64,000 bases of DNA from Vreelandella salicampi (GCF_013415105.1 NZ_JACCDF010000002.1:372001-436000); one strand, 5' to 3'. Shown: positions 54,097 to 63,417, numbered from the stretch's first letter. Notes: a model not told the origin generated them from the letters alone. Numbers and translations are program-made.

Positions 54097-54538
54097 ACTG
54101 CTGATCGCCATTGATCCGGACAACGACGGCGAGGGAAAGCGTGCCCTGGAGGCTGCCATGGAACTGCTCGACGAGGACGGTGAGCTTCACCTTGCCAGTG
54201 CTTATAGCCCGGGTGGGGGAGGGTTCTTCCCGCACGTAACGGAAGAGGCGCCCGAAGAAAAAGAAGCCGAGGTCCGGGAGGTGCTGGATCTTTTGGCGAG
54301 AAAATATCTACCGCTGAACCGCAGTGCGATCTTGCACGTGGTGGCTGGAAATGCTGGCCAAAAGCTAGTGGGCCTTGCTGGCCAGCTTTGTGCTGATCTT
54401 ATGTTACTGGTCTCCCGTGGCAGCAGCGGACACTGGCCCTTGCGCCGGGCGACGGTGGAGTATGTTTCAGTGAATGCCCCTTGCCCGGTTCTTGTGCTGC
54501 CATCACTGGAAAAATCCGGGCAGGGGGAAGGTAGCTAG
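54086..54538 (+). CDS. Universal stress protein (UspA family)
   Basis: A 150-residue single Usp domain: YRKLLIAIDPDNDGEG at the first strand, long helix with LEAAMELL, and the ATP-binding end motif GLAGQLCADLMLLVSRGSSGHWPL, then RRATVEYVSVNAPCPVLVLP. The usual G-2x-G-9x-G-S/T pattern is partly visible (SRGSSGHW), so ATP binding is possible. Translationally coupled to the BCCT carrier; its role is probably control of transport according to energy state. Confidence 0.9.
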   Translation: MYRKLLIAIDPDNDGEGKRALEAAMELLDEDGELHLASAYSPGGGGFFPHVTEEAPEEKEAEVREVLDLLARKYLPLNRSAILHVVAGNAGQKLVGLAGQLCADLMLLVSRGSSGHWPLRRATVEYVSVNAPCPVLVLPSLEKSGQGEGS

Positions 54539-54625
54539 AGTGTCGTCCCCTATAAGAACGTGACTGCTGCGCTGAATGCGCTCGGTTTTAAAAACTGTTT
54601 TTCAGAATTATTTTAAAAATTGTTT

Positions 54626-56428
54626 TCAGAACACCGGCAAGCATTGCCGATCAGAACCGAGTAACGCATGAAAATCGGTTGCTGAAAGCGGCTTACTGAA
54701 CAAGAAGCCCTGGGCACCATCACACCCTTGTAATTCGAGATGGTCCAACTGTTCCAAGGTCTCGACGCCCTTGGCGCTAACGCGCAAGGATAAATTCTGA
54801 CCAAAATTGATAAGTGACTTAACCAACAGGGCATCTTCTCGGTTATCGAGCATGCCATGAGTAAAGCAAGGCGCGATATTGACCGTGTCGATGGGAAAAC
54901 ATTGCAAGTGCTTCGGGCAAAGATTCCCTGCACCGAAGTCGTCGATGGCAATGCGTATCCCCATATGATTCAACTCAAGCAGTGTCGATATTGAGGCGTT
55001 GGTATAAAGATGCATGAGGCTGCTTTCAGATACCTCCATTTCTAAGAAATGGGGATCTAGTCCAGTCTTGGACAATATCTCTGCAACACGGGCAGGTAAT
55101 GTCTTGTCGCGCAGTTGCATGGCCGACATGTTCACCGCGATGGGCACGATATCACCGCCCTCACGACGCCATGCCTGTAACCGTCGGCAGGTTTCACCTA
55201 GTACCCAGTAACCAATAGGGACCATAAGGCCGCGGGCTTCTGCAACGGGAAGAAATGCCGAGGGCTGCATAAGGCCATGCGTCGGGTTTTGCCAACGCAC
55301 CAGCGCTTCTGCACTAACTACATCGCCAGTGGCGATATTTATTCTGGGTTGGAAGTTCAGAAACAGATCGTCAGCTTTTAGCGCCATCTGCAGTTGAGAC
55401 TCTAAATGACTGTTTTGCACTCTCAAGTCATTCATCTCGGCACTGAACAACTGATAATTGTTGCGACCGCTTTTCTTGGCGTGATACATCGCCGTGTCGG
55501 CATTATGCAGTAAAGTATGTTCATCAGTGCCATGATCCGGATAGAGACTGACCCCGATACTGATGGTGACGTGAAGCTCGTTACTGCAGATTTGGTAAGG
55601 CTCGGCTAGCGTGCTAAGGATTTTCTTCGCAATCCTGACGGCATCTTGTGGCTTTTCAACTTCACTCAGCAGCACCACGAACTCATCGCCCCCTTGGCGG
55701 CATACGGTGTCCGTGTCACGAACACTTTCGCTGAGGCGTCCTGCTACCGACTGTAATAAAAAATCGCCTACCGCATGGCCAAGCGAGTCGTTGATGGTTT
55801 TAAAATTATCAAGGTCTAAGTAGAGCAAAGCGACTTGATGTGTGTGGCGTTTGGCCAGACCAATGGCCTGAGAAAGGCGTTCTGAGAGCAGAATGCGGTT
55901 GGGCAACTCGGTGAGTGCATCATGCTGTGCCTGGTAAGCCAGTTTTGTCGCATGGGTGGGCGAGTGGCAGGCATCATGAAACACGATCACAGCCCCCTTA
56001 AGGCAACCTTCTCGATCATGGATAGGCGCGGCCGAGTCCTCTATCTGCAATTGGCTACCATCCTGGCGAATCAATACGCAATCCATGGCGAGGCCGACGG
56101 TGCGGTTTTCTTCCATGGCTCGCTGCGCCGGATTGGTGGCCGGCTGGAACGTCTGGCCATGGATGAGCGTCAAGACTTGAGCCAAAGGTTTACCCAACGC
56201 ATCAGCACTCGACCAACCCGTCAGCGTTTCGGCGACTCGGTTCAAATAGGTGACCCGACACTCAAGGTCAGTCGTCACCACGGCATCGCCGATCGAATTT
56301 AGTGTCACTTGGGCCCATTCCGTCGTGGCTTGCAAGGCGGCCTCAGCCTCACGCAACCGCGCGTCAGCATGCTTCTGCTCGGCGGTATCGTCGAACGCAC
56401 AAATTTGTCCTATCGCTTCCTGTTTCAT
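54626..56428 (-). CDS. PAS-GGDEF-EAL protein with degenerate EAL domain
   Basis: A 600-residue cytoplasmic protein from ATG 56428, which follows GGGGAGG (frame open to 56461). PAS (about 35-155), GGDEF (about 170-330) with intact GGDEF in VCRQGGDEFVVLL and substrate residues LYLDLDNFKTINDSLGHAVGD, and an EAL domain (about 345-590). The EAL domain keeps AEALVRW, the Asn in VNMSAMQL and DDFG, but the catalytic Lys of the KID motif is Asn (VNIAPC), and the catalytic Glu of AEGVE is Lys (SAKGVET). It thus should be a cyclase with a non-catalytic, perhaps cyclic di-GMP-binding, EAL domain. Confidence 0.9.
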   Translation of the reverse strand: MKQEAIGQICAFDDTAEQKHADARLREAEAALQATTEWAQVTLNSIGDAVVTTDLECRVTYLNRVAETLTGWSSADALGKPLAQVLTLIHGQTFQPATNPAQRAMEENRTVGLAMDCVLIRQDGSQLQIEDSAAPIHDREGCLKGAVIVFHDACHSPTHATKLAYQAQHDALTELPNRILLSERLSQAIGLAKRHTHQVALLYLDLDNFKTINDSLGHAVGDFLLQSVAGRLSESVRDTDTVCRQGGDEFVVLLSEVEKPQDAVRIAKKILSTLAEPYQICSNELHVTISIGVSLYPDHGTDEHTLLHNADTAMYHAKKSGRNNYQLFSAEMNDLRVQNSHLESQLQMALKADDLFLNFQPRINIATGDVVSAEALVRWQNPTHGLMQPSAFLPVAEARGLMVPIGYWVLGETCRRLQAWRREGGDIVPIAVNMSAMQLRDKTLPARVAEILSKTGLDPHFLEMEVSESSLMHLYTNASISTLLELNHMGIRIAIDDFGAGNLCPKHLQCFPIDTVNIAPCFTHGMLDNREDALLVKSLINFGQNLSLRVSAKGVETLEQLDHLELQGCDGAQGFLFSKPLSATDFHALLGSDRQCLPVF

Positions 56429-56804
56429 AAACCTCCCCCCCTTTTTTGAAACGACAGCCACCCTTCGTTGTGAGCCAAAGAAGAACGTAAGGGTCGGCTC
56501 TGGAGAAGTTACCGTCGTTTCATCGACCTTAAGGGAGTCACATGCCTCATCTCTGTGCGCTGACGAACATGGGGTGGTGAAATAACCGTGATCGACAGGC
56601 CCGGTGAAGCCAAAGCAGCAAACCGTAGCGAAAAAGACATGACTGAGTTGTGTGCGCTAGCGTGCCGACGCCAGTTTTATCCACTGATAACGTGCAGAAG
56701 TACCGTCAAATAAACTAATGACGGTGTCTTAACCTGCAGCCGACATCGAAATGATACAAACCCTCATTGTGCCGTTTGCCAGGATCTAATAACCGGAGAG
56801 GCAC
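56429..56804. other. Intergenic region between the GGDEF-EAL gene and the Crp/Fnr-like gene
   Basis: About 376 bases between divergent genes. Contains no open frame of note and no recognised RNA. The Crp/Fnr-like gene has GGAGAGG before its ATG at 56805. No clear promoter hexamers or repeats were found. Confidence 0.35.
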
Positions 56805-57518
56805 ATGACGTCTATTTTGCACGTTCCCGCTGCCAATCAACTACTTGCTGCGCTACCAAGCGTCGAGCGGCAGGCTTTTATGGCTGACTGCGAAACCGTG
56901 GAGCTTACTTTTGGCGAAGTACTGTTTCAGCCCGCCGAGACCGTCACCCACGTCTATTTCCCCCTCGATAGCTTCATTTCCCTTATTGTCGTCATTGATG
57001 GTGAGAACCGGCTGGAAGTCGCGATGGCGGGACAAGAGGGAATGTTGGGCACCTCCCTGGTGCTGGGCATCGAAGAGGCGCCCTTGCTCGCTTTGGTTCA
57101 AGGAGCGGGAACGGCCCTACGCATGACCGCTGCAAACTTTCAGCAGCGACTCTTGGATAGTCCCGTATTACATCAGCGACTGAAGCGGTATCTCTATGTC
57201 GTGATGCATCAGCTAGCGAAGTCATCGGCCTGTAACCATTTTCACCAAATTGAGGGGCGCCTCGCCCGATGGTTACTGATGACTCAGGATCGCGCCGGGA
57301 CGGATCAACTGCAGCTGACACATGAATTTCTGGCCATGATGCTCGGTGTCAGGCGTTCGGGCGTGACGATATCAGCGAGAGCCCTGCAAACGCGTGGCTT
57401 GATTCGTTATCACCGTGGCGCCATCGAAGTGCTTGATCGACAGGGGCTGATCGAAGCTTCCTGCGAATGCTATAACGAAGATCGTGAGCTATACGCCAAA
57501 GTGTTGTCGGACTTATAA
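56805..57518 (+). CDS. Crp/Fnr-family transcriptional regulator
   Basis: A 237-residue regulator: cyclic-nucleotide-binding-like beta barrel (about 20-135: FGEVLFQPAETVTHVYFPLDSFISL, GQEGMLGTSLVLG) and a winged HTH (about 150-215: HFHQIEGRLARWLLMTQDRAG, LTHEFLAMMLGVRRSGVTISARAL). No iron-sulphur cysteine cluster as in Fnr is seen at the N-terminus and the phosphate-binding Arg of Crp is not apparent, so the ligand is unknown. It stands alone with a good ribosome binding site. Confidence 0.88.
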   Translation: MTSILHVPAANQLLAALPSVERQAFMADCETVELTFGEVLFQPAETVTHVYFPLDSFISLIVVIDGENRLEVAMAGQEGMLGTSLVLGIEEAPLLALVQGAGTALRMTAANFQQRLLDSPVLHQRLKRYLYVVMHQLAKSSACNHFHQIEGRLARWLLMTQDRAGTDQLQLTHEFLAMMLGVRRSGVTISARALQTRGLIRYHRGAIEVLDRQGLIEASCECYNEDRELYAKVLSDL

Positions 57519-57564
57519 GGCGGCCCTATGCCAAACAACCAGACTGACAAAGAGCGCTATTTCA

Positions 57565-57843
57565 TCAACGTTTGTCTGACTTTTTAATTTTGGGAGGGGT
57601 ACTGGAGATATCCTTTTCCTTGGTGCGCCACTTAATCTTCACTTCCACTTCCTGCTTATCGCCTTCATCGCTGGCACGCAAGGATACTTGCAGGAGCTGT
57701 TGGGGGGAGAGCACTATGTCCTCTTCGCTTTCCTGAAAAGCTAAGTGCCCCTCTTTTATGGCGTTTGCCAGCGTCACCAATAGTTCCTGGGTTGATTCAC
57801 GGTCCAGCAGCGAATCGTGACTAAATTTTGTTTTAGACTTCAT
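57565..57843 (-). CDS. Amphi-Trp domain protein (GAK system component)
   Basis: A 92-residue acidic/basic protein. An N-terminal helix (STQELLVTLANAIKEGHLAF) precedes a short strand pair with IVLSPQQLLQVSLRA and a final amphipathic strand EVEVKIKWRTK that carries the single, characteristic Trp. This is the amphi-Trp domain pattern, which families databases connect with the GAK gene set. Last gene of the operon, overlapping the metallophosphoesterase by 11 bases. Function unknown; perhaps the modified substrate or a scaffold. Confidence 0.75.
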   Translation of the reverse strand: MKSKTKFSHDSLLDRESTQELLVTLANAIKEGHLAFQESEEDIVLSPQQLLQVSLRASDEGDKQEVEVKIKWRTKEKDISSTPPKIKKSDKR

Positions 57844-59185
57844 TTAAATTAGCACCCACAAGTTTTCCTTTATGATTGGGTTTAAACACCTTTGCTTTGG
57901 GGTAGTCGCAGCTAAGGCCGATAACACCGCGTTTTTTGTCAATTAACGTCACTCCTATACCGTAGCCGTCAAGTCCCTCGTTTTTTCGGGAGTGGGTGTC
58001 CAGCGTGATATCCGCTTCAATATGGATAAGCCCGTTTTTTAGCGTTACCCGTTGACCAAAATGCTGATTAATATGCCCGTGAACCAGCACCTGGATGCCC
58101 GCTTGCCGTGCAATTTTGGCGCCATATTGAGTTAAAGGAAGGTCGGCCTTACGGTATTTTGTCCTGAAGGTATTGGCGAGAGAACCATAATAGAAACTGA
58201 ACAGGTTCTGGCTCATCAGGTTTTTTTTGAACGCTTTATTGGCATGTTTCACGCTGTGATTGGCGAGTAGCTCGGCCATATGGTCATCGAGACCGGCATG
58301 CAGAAACAAAAATGAACCACGCTTTTTAACCAGCTGCATCTGGCGGAAAAACCAGCCAAATTCCCCCGAATTTTTGAGAAACAGCGAACGACACTTCATT
58401 GCGGCGGCGTAAACTTGGGAGAGCGACAGGCCGTTTTTGGCACAGTGCGCCTCAAAGCTCTGTGTCTTGGACGTCATCTTGCTGATTTCACGCTCGATAC
58501 CCTCAGGGGTGAGAAACCCCGCGGCATAGAAAGGGAAGTTCTCGAACCAATCATCACCCGGAAACAGCGCCTGTCGGCACGCCTCTTCGGACGGTAACCC
58601 CTTGTCCCACTGGGTATTGGCCAAGTATTGATCGAATACCTCTTTGAACAGCGGAATCACTTTCTTGCCCATGCGCACAAACAGATGTTGGCTTCCAGCG
58701 TCTGTCTCCCGTTCCAGCGATAGCAGGCCCATCAGCAAGCGAAGGTCATGGTTACCGGCCAGAAGAGTGATATCCGCTTTGAGGCGATATAAGTGGGCCA
58801 AGCTGCGCAGCATCGTCAGATTGCTGGGCCCTTTATCCAGGCAGTCTCCGCCCACTACGATTTCGGCATTTTTGCCGAATTTGGTCAGCTTATAGGCACA
58901 TAAATGGGAATCGTCACGTTCGATAACACCAGCAGCAATCAAGGATGCCTCAAATGCCTCGGCATCCGCATGGGGGTCGGAGATGAACACCACTGGCTTT
59001 TTGGGCCAGGCGAAGCTCTTTTTCTGCGAGCGCTTAATGAAGGTGCTCAGCGCTGCATCATGATTGACCGAGGTGGGGTCATCGGGCCAGGGGCCCCACT
59101 CCGACGGTAAGCGGGCCAAGATGGCATCGTGATACGGTTGCTTACTTACCTTTGGAATAACATTGAACGCGGTCATAGTCGCCAT
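57833..59185 (-). CDS. Calcineurin-like metallophosphoesterase
   Basis: A 450-residue protein. Metal motifs in order: DxH in VFISDPHADAEAFE (about residue 70), GD in VVGGDCLDKGPS (about 112), GNHD in LLAGNHDLR (about 143), and GH in VLVHGHINQHFGQ (about 376) with a further His in the C-terminal ADITLDTHSRKNEG. So the phosphatase/phosphodiesterase site is complete. It is longer than usual members, with an insertion between GNHD and the GH motif (about 150-330). In the operon it follows the histidine phosphatase by 18 bases. Substrate unknown. Confidence 0.85.
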   Translation of the reverse strand: MATMTAFNVIPKVSKQPYHDAILARLPSEWGPWPDDPTSVNHDAALSTFIKRSQKKSFAWPKKPVVFISDPHADAEAFEASLIAAGVIERDDSHLCAYKLTKFGKNAEIVVGGDCLDKGPSNLTMLRSLAHLYRLKADITLLAGNHDLRLLMGLLSLERETDAGSQHLFVRMGKKVIPLFKEVFDQYLANTQWDKGLPSEEACRQALFPGDDWFENFPFYAAGFLTPEGIEREISKMTSKTQSFEAHCAKNGLSLSQVYAAAMKCRSLFLKNSGEFGWFFRQMQLVKKRGSFLFLHAGLDDHMAELLANHSVKHANKAFKKNLMSQNLFSFYYGSLANTFRTKYRKADLPLTQYGAKIARQAGIQVLVHGHINQHFGQRVTLKNGLIHIEADITLDTHSRKNEGLDGYGIGVTLIDKKRGVIGLSCDYPKAKVFKPNHKGKLVGANLNEV

Positions 59186-59203
59186 TTTATCCGTCGCTAT
59201 CGT

Positions 59204-59899
59204 TTAATCGAGTGGGTCTGTCGATTGGCGCTGTTTCCAGTTTCCGTACAGCCGGCTCCAGCCTTGGTTATGCCGCTCGAAAATGACCGGATGACCGTGA
59301 TACATACTCAACCGCTTAATATCGTGGAAGTATATGACATTTAAATGATAGCAAGCATGGCGAATAGAGGCGCCGTGGCCCACTACGAGCTGTAGGCGCT
59401 TAGCTGTCTCAGGTCGCGGCGGTGTATCTAAAAGTGCTTTTAAATGTATGGCGACTCGTTTGCCAGCTTCTAACAGGGATTCCGCGCCATCGAAGGGCAA
59501 TCTGAAATCGCTGGCTGATTTCCAGCCCTTGGGCAAGGGCTCAAGGCGAGGGTCGAGGGCAACGATCCGTTCTATTTCCCGAACGCTAAGATTGGCTAGC
59601 GCCCCAACGCTGCGTTCGCAAAGCGACGAAAAGCTGCGCGAGCAGGGTGTCTCAGCAAACAGCGGTGCTAGCTCTTCGCGGTAGATTTCGGCCGTTTGCC
59701 ACGCTCTTAACAGCGTCGAGCAGTGTATTTCGGCATTTAGCTGATAGCCTGACGTGGCTAACCACTCGCCTAATCGCCGTGCCTGCTCTCGCACGTCTGC
59801 TGCACCCTTTTCCGTGAGGGGGTAAGGCTGCAAGGCGCTGGGGGTATCCGTCCGTTGTGAATACTCACCGTGCCGAATCAGCGCCAGTGCCACCATCAA
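59204..59899 (-). CDS. Histidine phosphatase superfamily protein
   Basis: A 231-residue phosphatase with the RHG motif in ALIRHGEYSQR (phospho-His about residue 10), Arg in CSTLLRAWQTAEIY and the second His in LQLVVGHGASIRHACY. These form the full catalytic pocket of the phosphoglycerate-mutase-like superfamily. The four-base overlap with the HprK-related kinase (ATG at 59899, kinase stop at 59896-59898) implies co-translation. It likely removes phosphate put on by one of the operon's kinases, or acts on a phosphorylated intermediate. Confidence 0.85.
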   Translation of the reverse strand: MMVALALIRHGEYSQRTDTPSALQPYPLTEKGAADVREQARRLGEWLATSGYQLNAEIHCSTLLRAWQTAEIYREELAPLFAETPCSRSFSSLCERSVGALANLSVREIERIVALDPRLEPLPKGWKSASDFRLPFDGAESLLEAGKRVAIHLKALLDTPPRPETAKRLQLVVGHGASIRHACYHLNVIYFHDIKRLSMYHGHPVIFERHNQGWSRLYGNWKQRQSTDPLD

Positions 59900-61005
59900 A
59901 GAATCCCTTTGGCTTGGAGTAGCTCAATGGCACGCTCAAAGTCGACGGCGCCGGTCAGGCGGAGTACTTGAACCCCATTGAGGTTCTCTGCATACATCTC
60001 GTTAGATTGAGCCCGCTCGGCGGGAAAGCTGCCGTCCGCGCGCTGAAAAAACGGCCCCGGGCCTTTGCGTAAGCCCTCAAGTGCTTCTGGCGTTGTAGCG
60101 ATATCCACGCTGCTTAACGCTGTGGGTTCTGCGGCGTCTAATGCCCAGTCCAGCAGTATCAGGTGTTTGAGCGTACCGGATAGGGCAGTTTTATCCTCGC
60201 CGTAAGCGCTGGGAATCAGCACATCGTACTTGTGCTCAATATCCCATAGCTGGCTTTTGGGCATGCGCTCAAATCGGTTGCGCTCCTCAGCGGGCAGTAT
60301 GTCGATCAAGCGCTCAGAGTTGACCAGCGTGCCCGGATTCACGCGGGGGTGCTTGGCGATACCGAGAATGTTTACCTGCCCATTTTCGGGCTTAAATAGA
60401 ATCCGGTCATTGGAGAGAAAGCGTGCCTCTGTGGTTTCCAAAGCTTTCAGCATCAGGGTAGATTTGCCGCCACCGGAACTAGCAGCAATGGCCGTGGTGT
60501 TGCCGTTGATATCAAAGGCCGAGGCGTGGCCGAGCAGGAAGCCGCCGCGTTGATGATGATTGAGAAACTGGTTGTTAATAAAGTTGATGACTTGCGATGG
60601 GTGCTTGTTCAATTCGCCCATCGCGAGCGGCTCCGTTAACGACTGAAACAGCACCATCTCCGTGCGTACTTTATGAATCCAGCGCCCTTGAGGCGTATCC
60701 ACGTAGGCTTCTTTTAAACCCAGAGGAGTGGTTTTGGCCCGCTTAACCGGTGTCCATTCGCGGCCGCTGATATCCGAGTGCTTATTCAGCAACAACACTC
60801 GCTGCTCAGGTTGGTCAGTTTTATGGACACCTTTTTTGCTCAGACTTGATACAGTTAAGTCTGAATAGTACGCCTCAAGTTGGTCAAGAATGGCCGGCTG
60901 GTCAGCCAGTACGCGCAGTGTTAAACCATTGAAGGTAAGCGGTAGCGCGTAGGTACAAGCGGCTTTGGCCCGCACGATTTGGTCATCGTCAAAAAGGTTG
61001 ATCAT
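59896..61005 (-). CDS. HprK-related kinase (type B, GAK system)
   Basis: A 369-residue protein related to the P-loop fold of HPr kinase. The N-terminal 150 residues are a separate domain with no recognised motif; the nucleotide site SSGGGKST is at about 176-183 in TAIAASSGGGKSTLMLKAL, followed by FLSNDRILFK as in the HprK Walker B-like segment and IAKHPRVNPGTLV. The HprK signature for HPr/phosphate is not evident. Overlaps the ATP-grasp gene and the histidine phosphatase gene by four bases on each side. Likely phosphorylates a protein or small molecule; its substrate is unknown. Confidence 0.8.
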   Translation of the reverse strand: MINLFDDDQIVRAKAACTYALPLTFNGLTLRVLADQPAILDQLEAYYSDLTVSSLSKKGVHKTDQPEQRVLLLNKHSDISGREWTPVKRAKTTPLGLKEAYVDTPQGRWIHKVRTEMVLFQSLTEPLAMGELNKHPSQVINFINNQFLNHHQRGGFLLGHASAFDINGNTTAIAASSGGGKSTLMLKALETTEARFLSNDRILFKPENGQVNILGIAKHPRVNPGTLVNSERLIDILPAEERNRFERMPKSQLWDIEHKYDVLIPSAYGEDKTALSGTLKHLILLDWALDAAEPTALSSVDIATTPEALEGLRKGPGPFFQRADGSFPAERAQSNEMYAENLNGVQVLRLTGAVDFERAIELLQAKGIL

Positions 61006-61913
61006 TCACTGGCCTCTGCTGTCTCTGCCGCTAATTGGCTAAGCACATAATCACACAGCTTTTCTGCTGCCTCGATGCCACAGCCTTTTAGTGCGCCGCT
61101 GAATCCGCCAAAGGCGGAGACCTCAAAGACCACCGGGCCTTCATCGGTCAATGCGATATCTACCGTGGTGAAGCTTAGATCGAAGCATGACTGGGCGTTC
61201 CGGCCAAGCTCAATCAGTTCGGGGCTGGCATCAAAAGCCTGATACTTACCCCCACTGCGTATCGTGGTGTTCCAGGCATTGGCATCGCCAACCCGGGCAT
61301 AGGTGCACAGGTATTCGCCGCCCAGAAATACCATGCCCAGATCCTGACCGCCCAAGTTGACGAATTTCTGAAGATAAAACAGGCCATGCTCAGACTTAAA
61401 CGCATTGAGCTTTTGTGTATTAACCGTGTCACCGTCTGTTGCATCCAACACCACCATTCCCCGAGCTTTGGTTGAATAGAGTGGTTTAAGGATCGCTTTG
61501 CCAAACGCCTTGATGGCGTTCAATGCCTCATCTGTGTTTTCCGTTACCCGGGTTGGAGGCAGTGGCACACTGCCTGAAGCCAGCGCGGCGGTGCCTTCAA
61601 GACGGTTGATCAAGCGGCTTATCTGCGATGGGCTACTGAAGCAGCGCACCCCATCCGCTTCAAGGCTTTGCAGCATACGGAGACGATCATCGGCGGCTGG
61701 GGAGTAAGTTTCGCTTATTTTTTTAATGACGACCCCGTCAAGCTCGTTGAGTAACACATCACCATAACGTAATTTGCCTGTTTCTAGTTCCAACACGACG
61801 TCAGACATATCGATAACGCAGCGGAAGCCGGTGTGCTGTTCTAAGTGATTCGCCAAGACGTCGGTTGACCATTTGCCAGGTGTGCCGATGACGGCAATCC
61901 GCTTATTAATCAT
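61002..61913 (-). CDS. RimK-like ATP-grasp enzyme (GAK system)
   Basis: A 303-residue protein from ATG 61913 (MINKRIAVIGTPGKWS); frame open to 61949. N-terminal Rossmann-like part, then ATP-grasp: FGKAILKPLYSTKARGMVVLD, FYLQKFVNLGGQDLGMVFLGG, and a C-terminal VDIALTDEGPVVFEVSAFGGFSGAL, where the usual magnesium Asn/Glu pair appears as FEVSAFGG. Such enzymes join a carboxylate to an amine or similar nucleophile through acyl phosphate. Overlaps the HprK-related kinase by four bases and the APH-fold kinase by eight. Substrate unknown. Confidence 0.82.
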   Translation of the reverse strand: MINKRIAVIGTPGKWSTDVLANHLEQHTGFRCVIDMSDVVLELETGKLRYGDVLLNELDGVVIKKISETYSPAADDRLRMLQSLEADGVRCFSSPSQISRLINRLEGTAALASGSVPLPPTRVTENTDEALNAIKAFGKAILKPLYSTKARGMVVLDATDGDTVNTQKLNAFKSEHGLFYLQKFVNLGGQDLGMVFLGGEYLCTYARVGDANAWNTTIRSGGKYQAFDASPELIELGRNAQSCFDLSFTTVDIALTDEGPVVFEVSAFGGFSGALKGCGIEAAEKLCDYVLSQLAAETAEASE

Positions 61914-63417
61914 TAAAAATATCCTCAAGGGGAAGGGTATACTTCTCAAGCGCTTGGGGTGCCAGAAGCGTTATCGCTTCCAATAGGTAGCTTGCTCTAA
62001 GTGCCAGCGCGCGGGCAAAATATTTGTCATAAATAAAGCGTGTGGACGTCGCAAAGGAACGGCCTAATGCAATGGCCAGGCGCGCATCAAAGCTTGCATC
62101 TTTAGTGTCTTTGGCGAATCGGCGAGCAAACTGATAGAGCTGGCGAATCAAACACATTAATTCCGCTCTGGGGGCAGCATCCATAATCGGTAACCGATAA
62201 ACCGACACCATCAGTACGGATAGATCCTGAACATAGTCGGAATAAGAGGCACGGTGCAGATCGATAAAGTAAATGCGATCCTTGATTTCGTCGTAGATCA
62301 CATTGTCGACGTTAAAATCGCCGTGGATCAGCACTGAAAACGGCGCACGCACCTGTTGCTCAAGGGTGTCGACGCGATCAATGAGTTGATCAAAACTTGG
62401 GCGTGCTAGCCCGCAAATCGTCTGCTCCACATTAAAAAGCGTCGGGTGAGTGTGGTGGGTTTCTGGCATCCGTTTACGCAGCTGCTGCATATAACGAGGC
62501 TGAGCCGGTTCATTGGTACGTGAACTCTTCCAAATTTTTCTCAGCGTTCTGCATAGTTTATCAACAAGCTGATTGGCTTCTTCCCACTGGCTGTTTAATA
62601 GCAGCGATTCGAGCGTCCGTCCGGGAAGATGCTCGATCACCATTGAGCCCAGTTCGACCCCCTTTTCAACATGATGGGAAAGCACGGAGGGGGCCACCTT
62701 GGGGTAGACCTGCTGCCATTGATGAACCCCGGAGAGCTCTTCAATGACTTTTGCGCTTTGCCCCTCCTTGTAGACCGCCATGACCTCGCCGGAGGCTGCG
62801 TGTTCGGCTTTTAATGTCGCAATGGTGCTGCCGCTTCGGGTGAGGGCGAGGCGCTCAACCGTAAAGCCGCCATCGTGATCTGCCATGGTGTGCGCCGCAT
62901 TTTTTAACTGCTTGTAGTTCTGCAGCCGCACGGCGGGGCCAAAATTGGCGGCCAGGAGCGCGTCTGCGAGTTCCGACAGCAGATGCACCATCCGATGAAC
63001 CTGAAAGTCCAAGACGGCGCTGTAGCCGGCGTTAGAGGTATCGGGTAAGCGGGCAAGTATTTTGGGGATCCGGCGCCCTATCTTAAGGCCTTGGCGGGTA
63101 TTGGAATTGTCCACATTAACAATCACCAGCTTGAGTGATTTGCCGACCGAGCGAAGCAGCTTGGCATATTCCTTGAGGTTCTTGTCCGGCACCTGATCAA
63201 GATACTTGATATCGGTAAATTCCAGGCAGGCCTGCCCTAAGTGATCAAGCAAATTGGCTAATCGCTCAATGGATTTGGATTGCTGAAAACCTGCGCCATC
63301 AATTTTTCGGCGTTGCACGTCAACCGCGACGGCTAGTTGGACTTTTTCCAGCAAGGTGCTTCTGTAACCCTTACGATTCATCAAGCGTTGCGCAGTAGGC
63401 CCTTTTGGCTGAGTCAC
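61906..63417 (-). CDS. Two-domain protein with C-terminal APH-fold phosphotransferase
   Basis: A 503-residue protein. The N-terminal 160 or so residues are helical and contain no recognised motif (LLDHLGQACLEFTDIKYLDQ, LLRSVGKSLKLVIVNVDN); a PhoU-like helical bundle is one possibility. The C-terminal part is an aminoglycoside/choline-kinase-like fold: EHLPGRTLESLLLN linker, catalytic HGDFNVDNVIYD (Brenner-type HxDxxxxN, Asp as base) and IDLHRA (magnesium Asp). Catalytic residues are intact. First gene of the minus-strand operon, divergent from the CofD-like gene. Substrate unknown; antibiotic resistance is unlikely given context. Confidence 0.8.
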   Translation of the reverse strand: MTQPKGPTAQRLMNRKGYRSTLLEKVQLAVAVDVQRRKIDGAGFQQSKSIERLANLLDHLGQACLEFTDIKYLDQVPDKNLKEYAKLLRSVGKSLKLVIVNVDNSNTRQGLKIGRRIPKILARLPDTSNAGYSAVLDFQVHRMVHLLSELADALLAANFGPAVRLQNYKQLKNAAHTMADHDGGFTVERLALTRSGSTIATLKAEHAASGEVMAVYKEGQSAKVIEELSGVHQWQQVYPKVAPSVLSHHVEKGVELGSMVIEHLPGRTLESLLLNSQWEEANQLVDKLCRTLRKIWKSSRTNEPAQPRYMQQLRKRMPETHHTHPTLFNVEQTICGLARPSFDQLIDRVDTLEQQVRAPFSVLIHGDFNVDNVIYDEIKDRIYFIDLHRASYSDYVQDLSVLMVSVYRLPIMDAAPRAELMCLIRQLYQFARRFAKDTKDASFDARLAIALGRSFATSTRFIYDKYFARALALRASYLLEAITLLAPQALEKYTLPLEDIFND

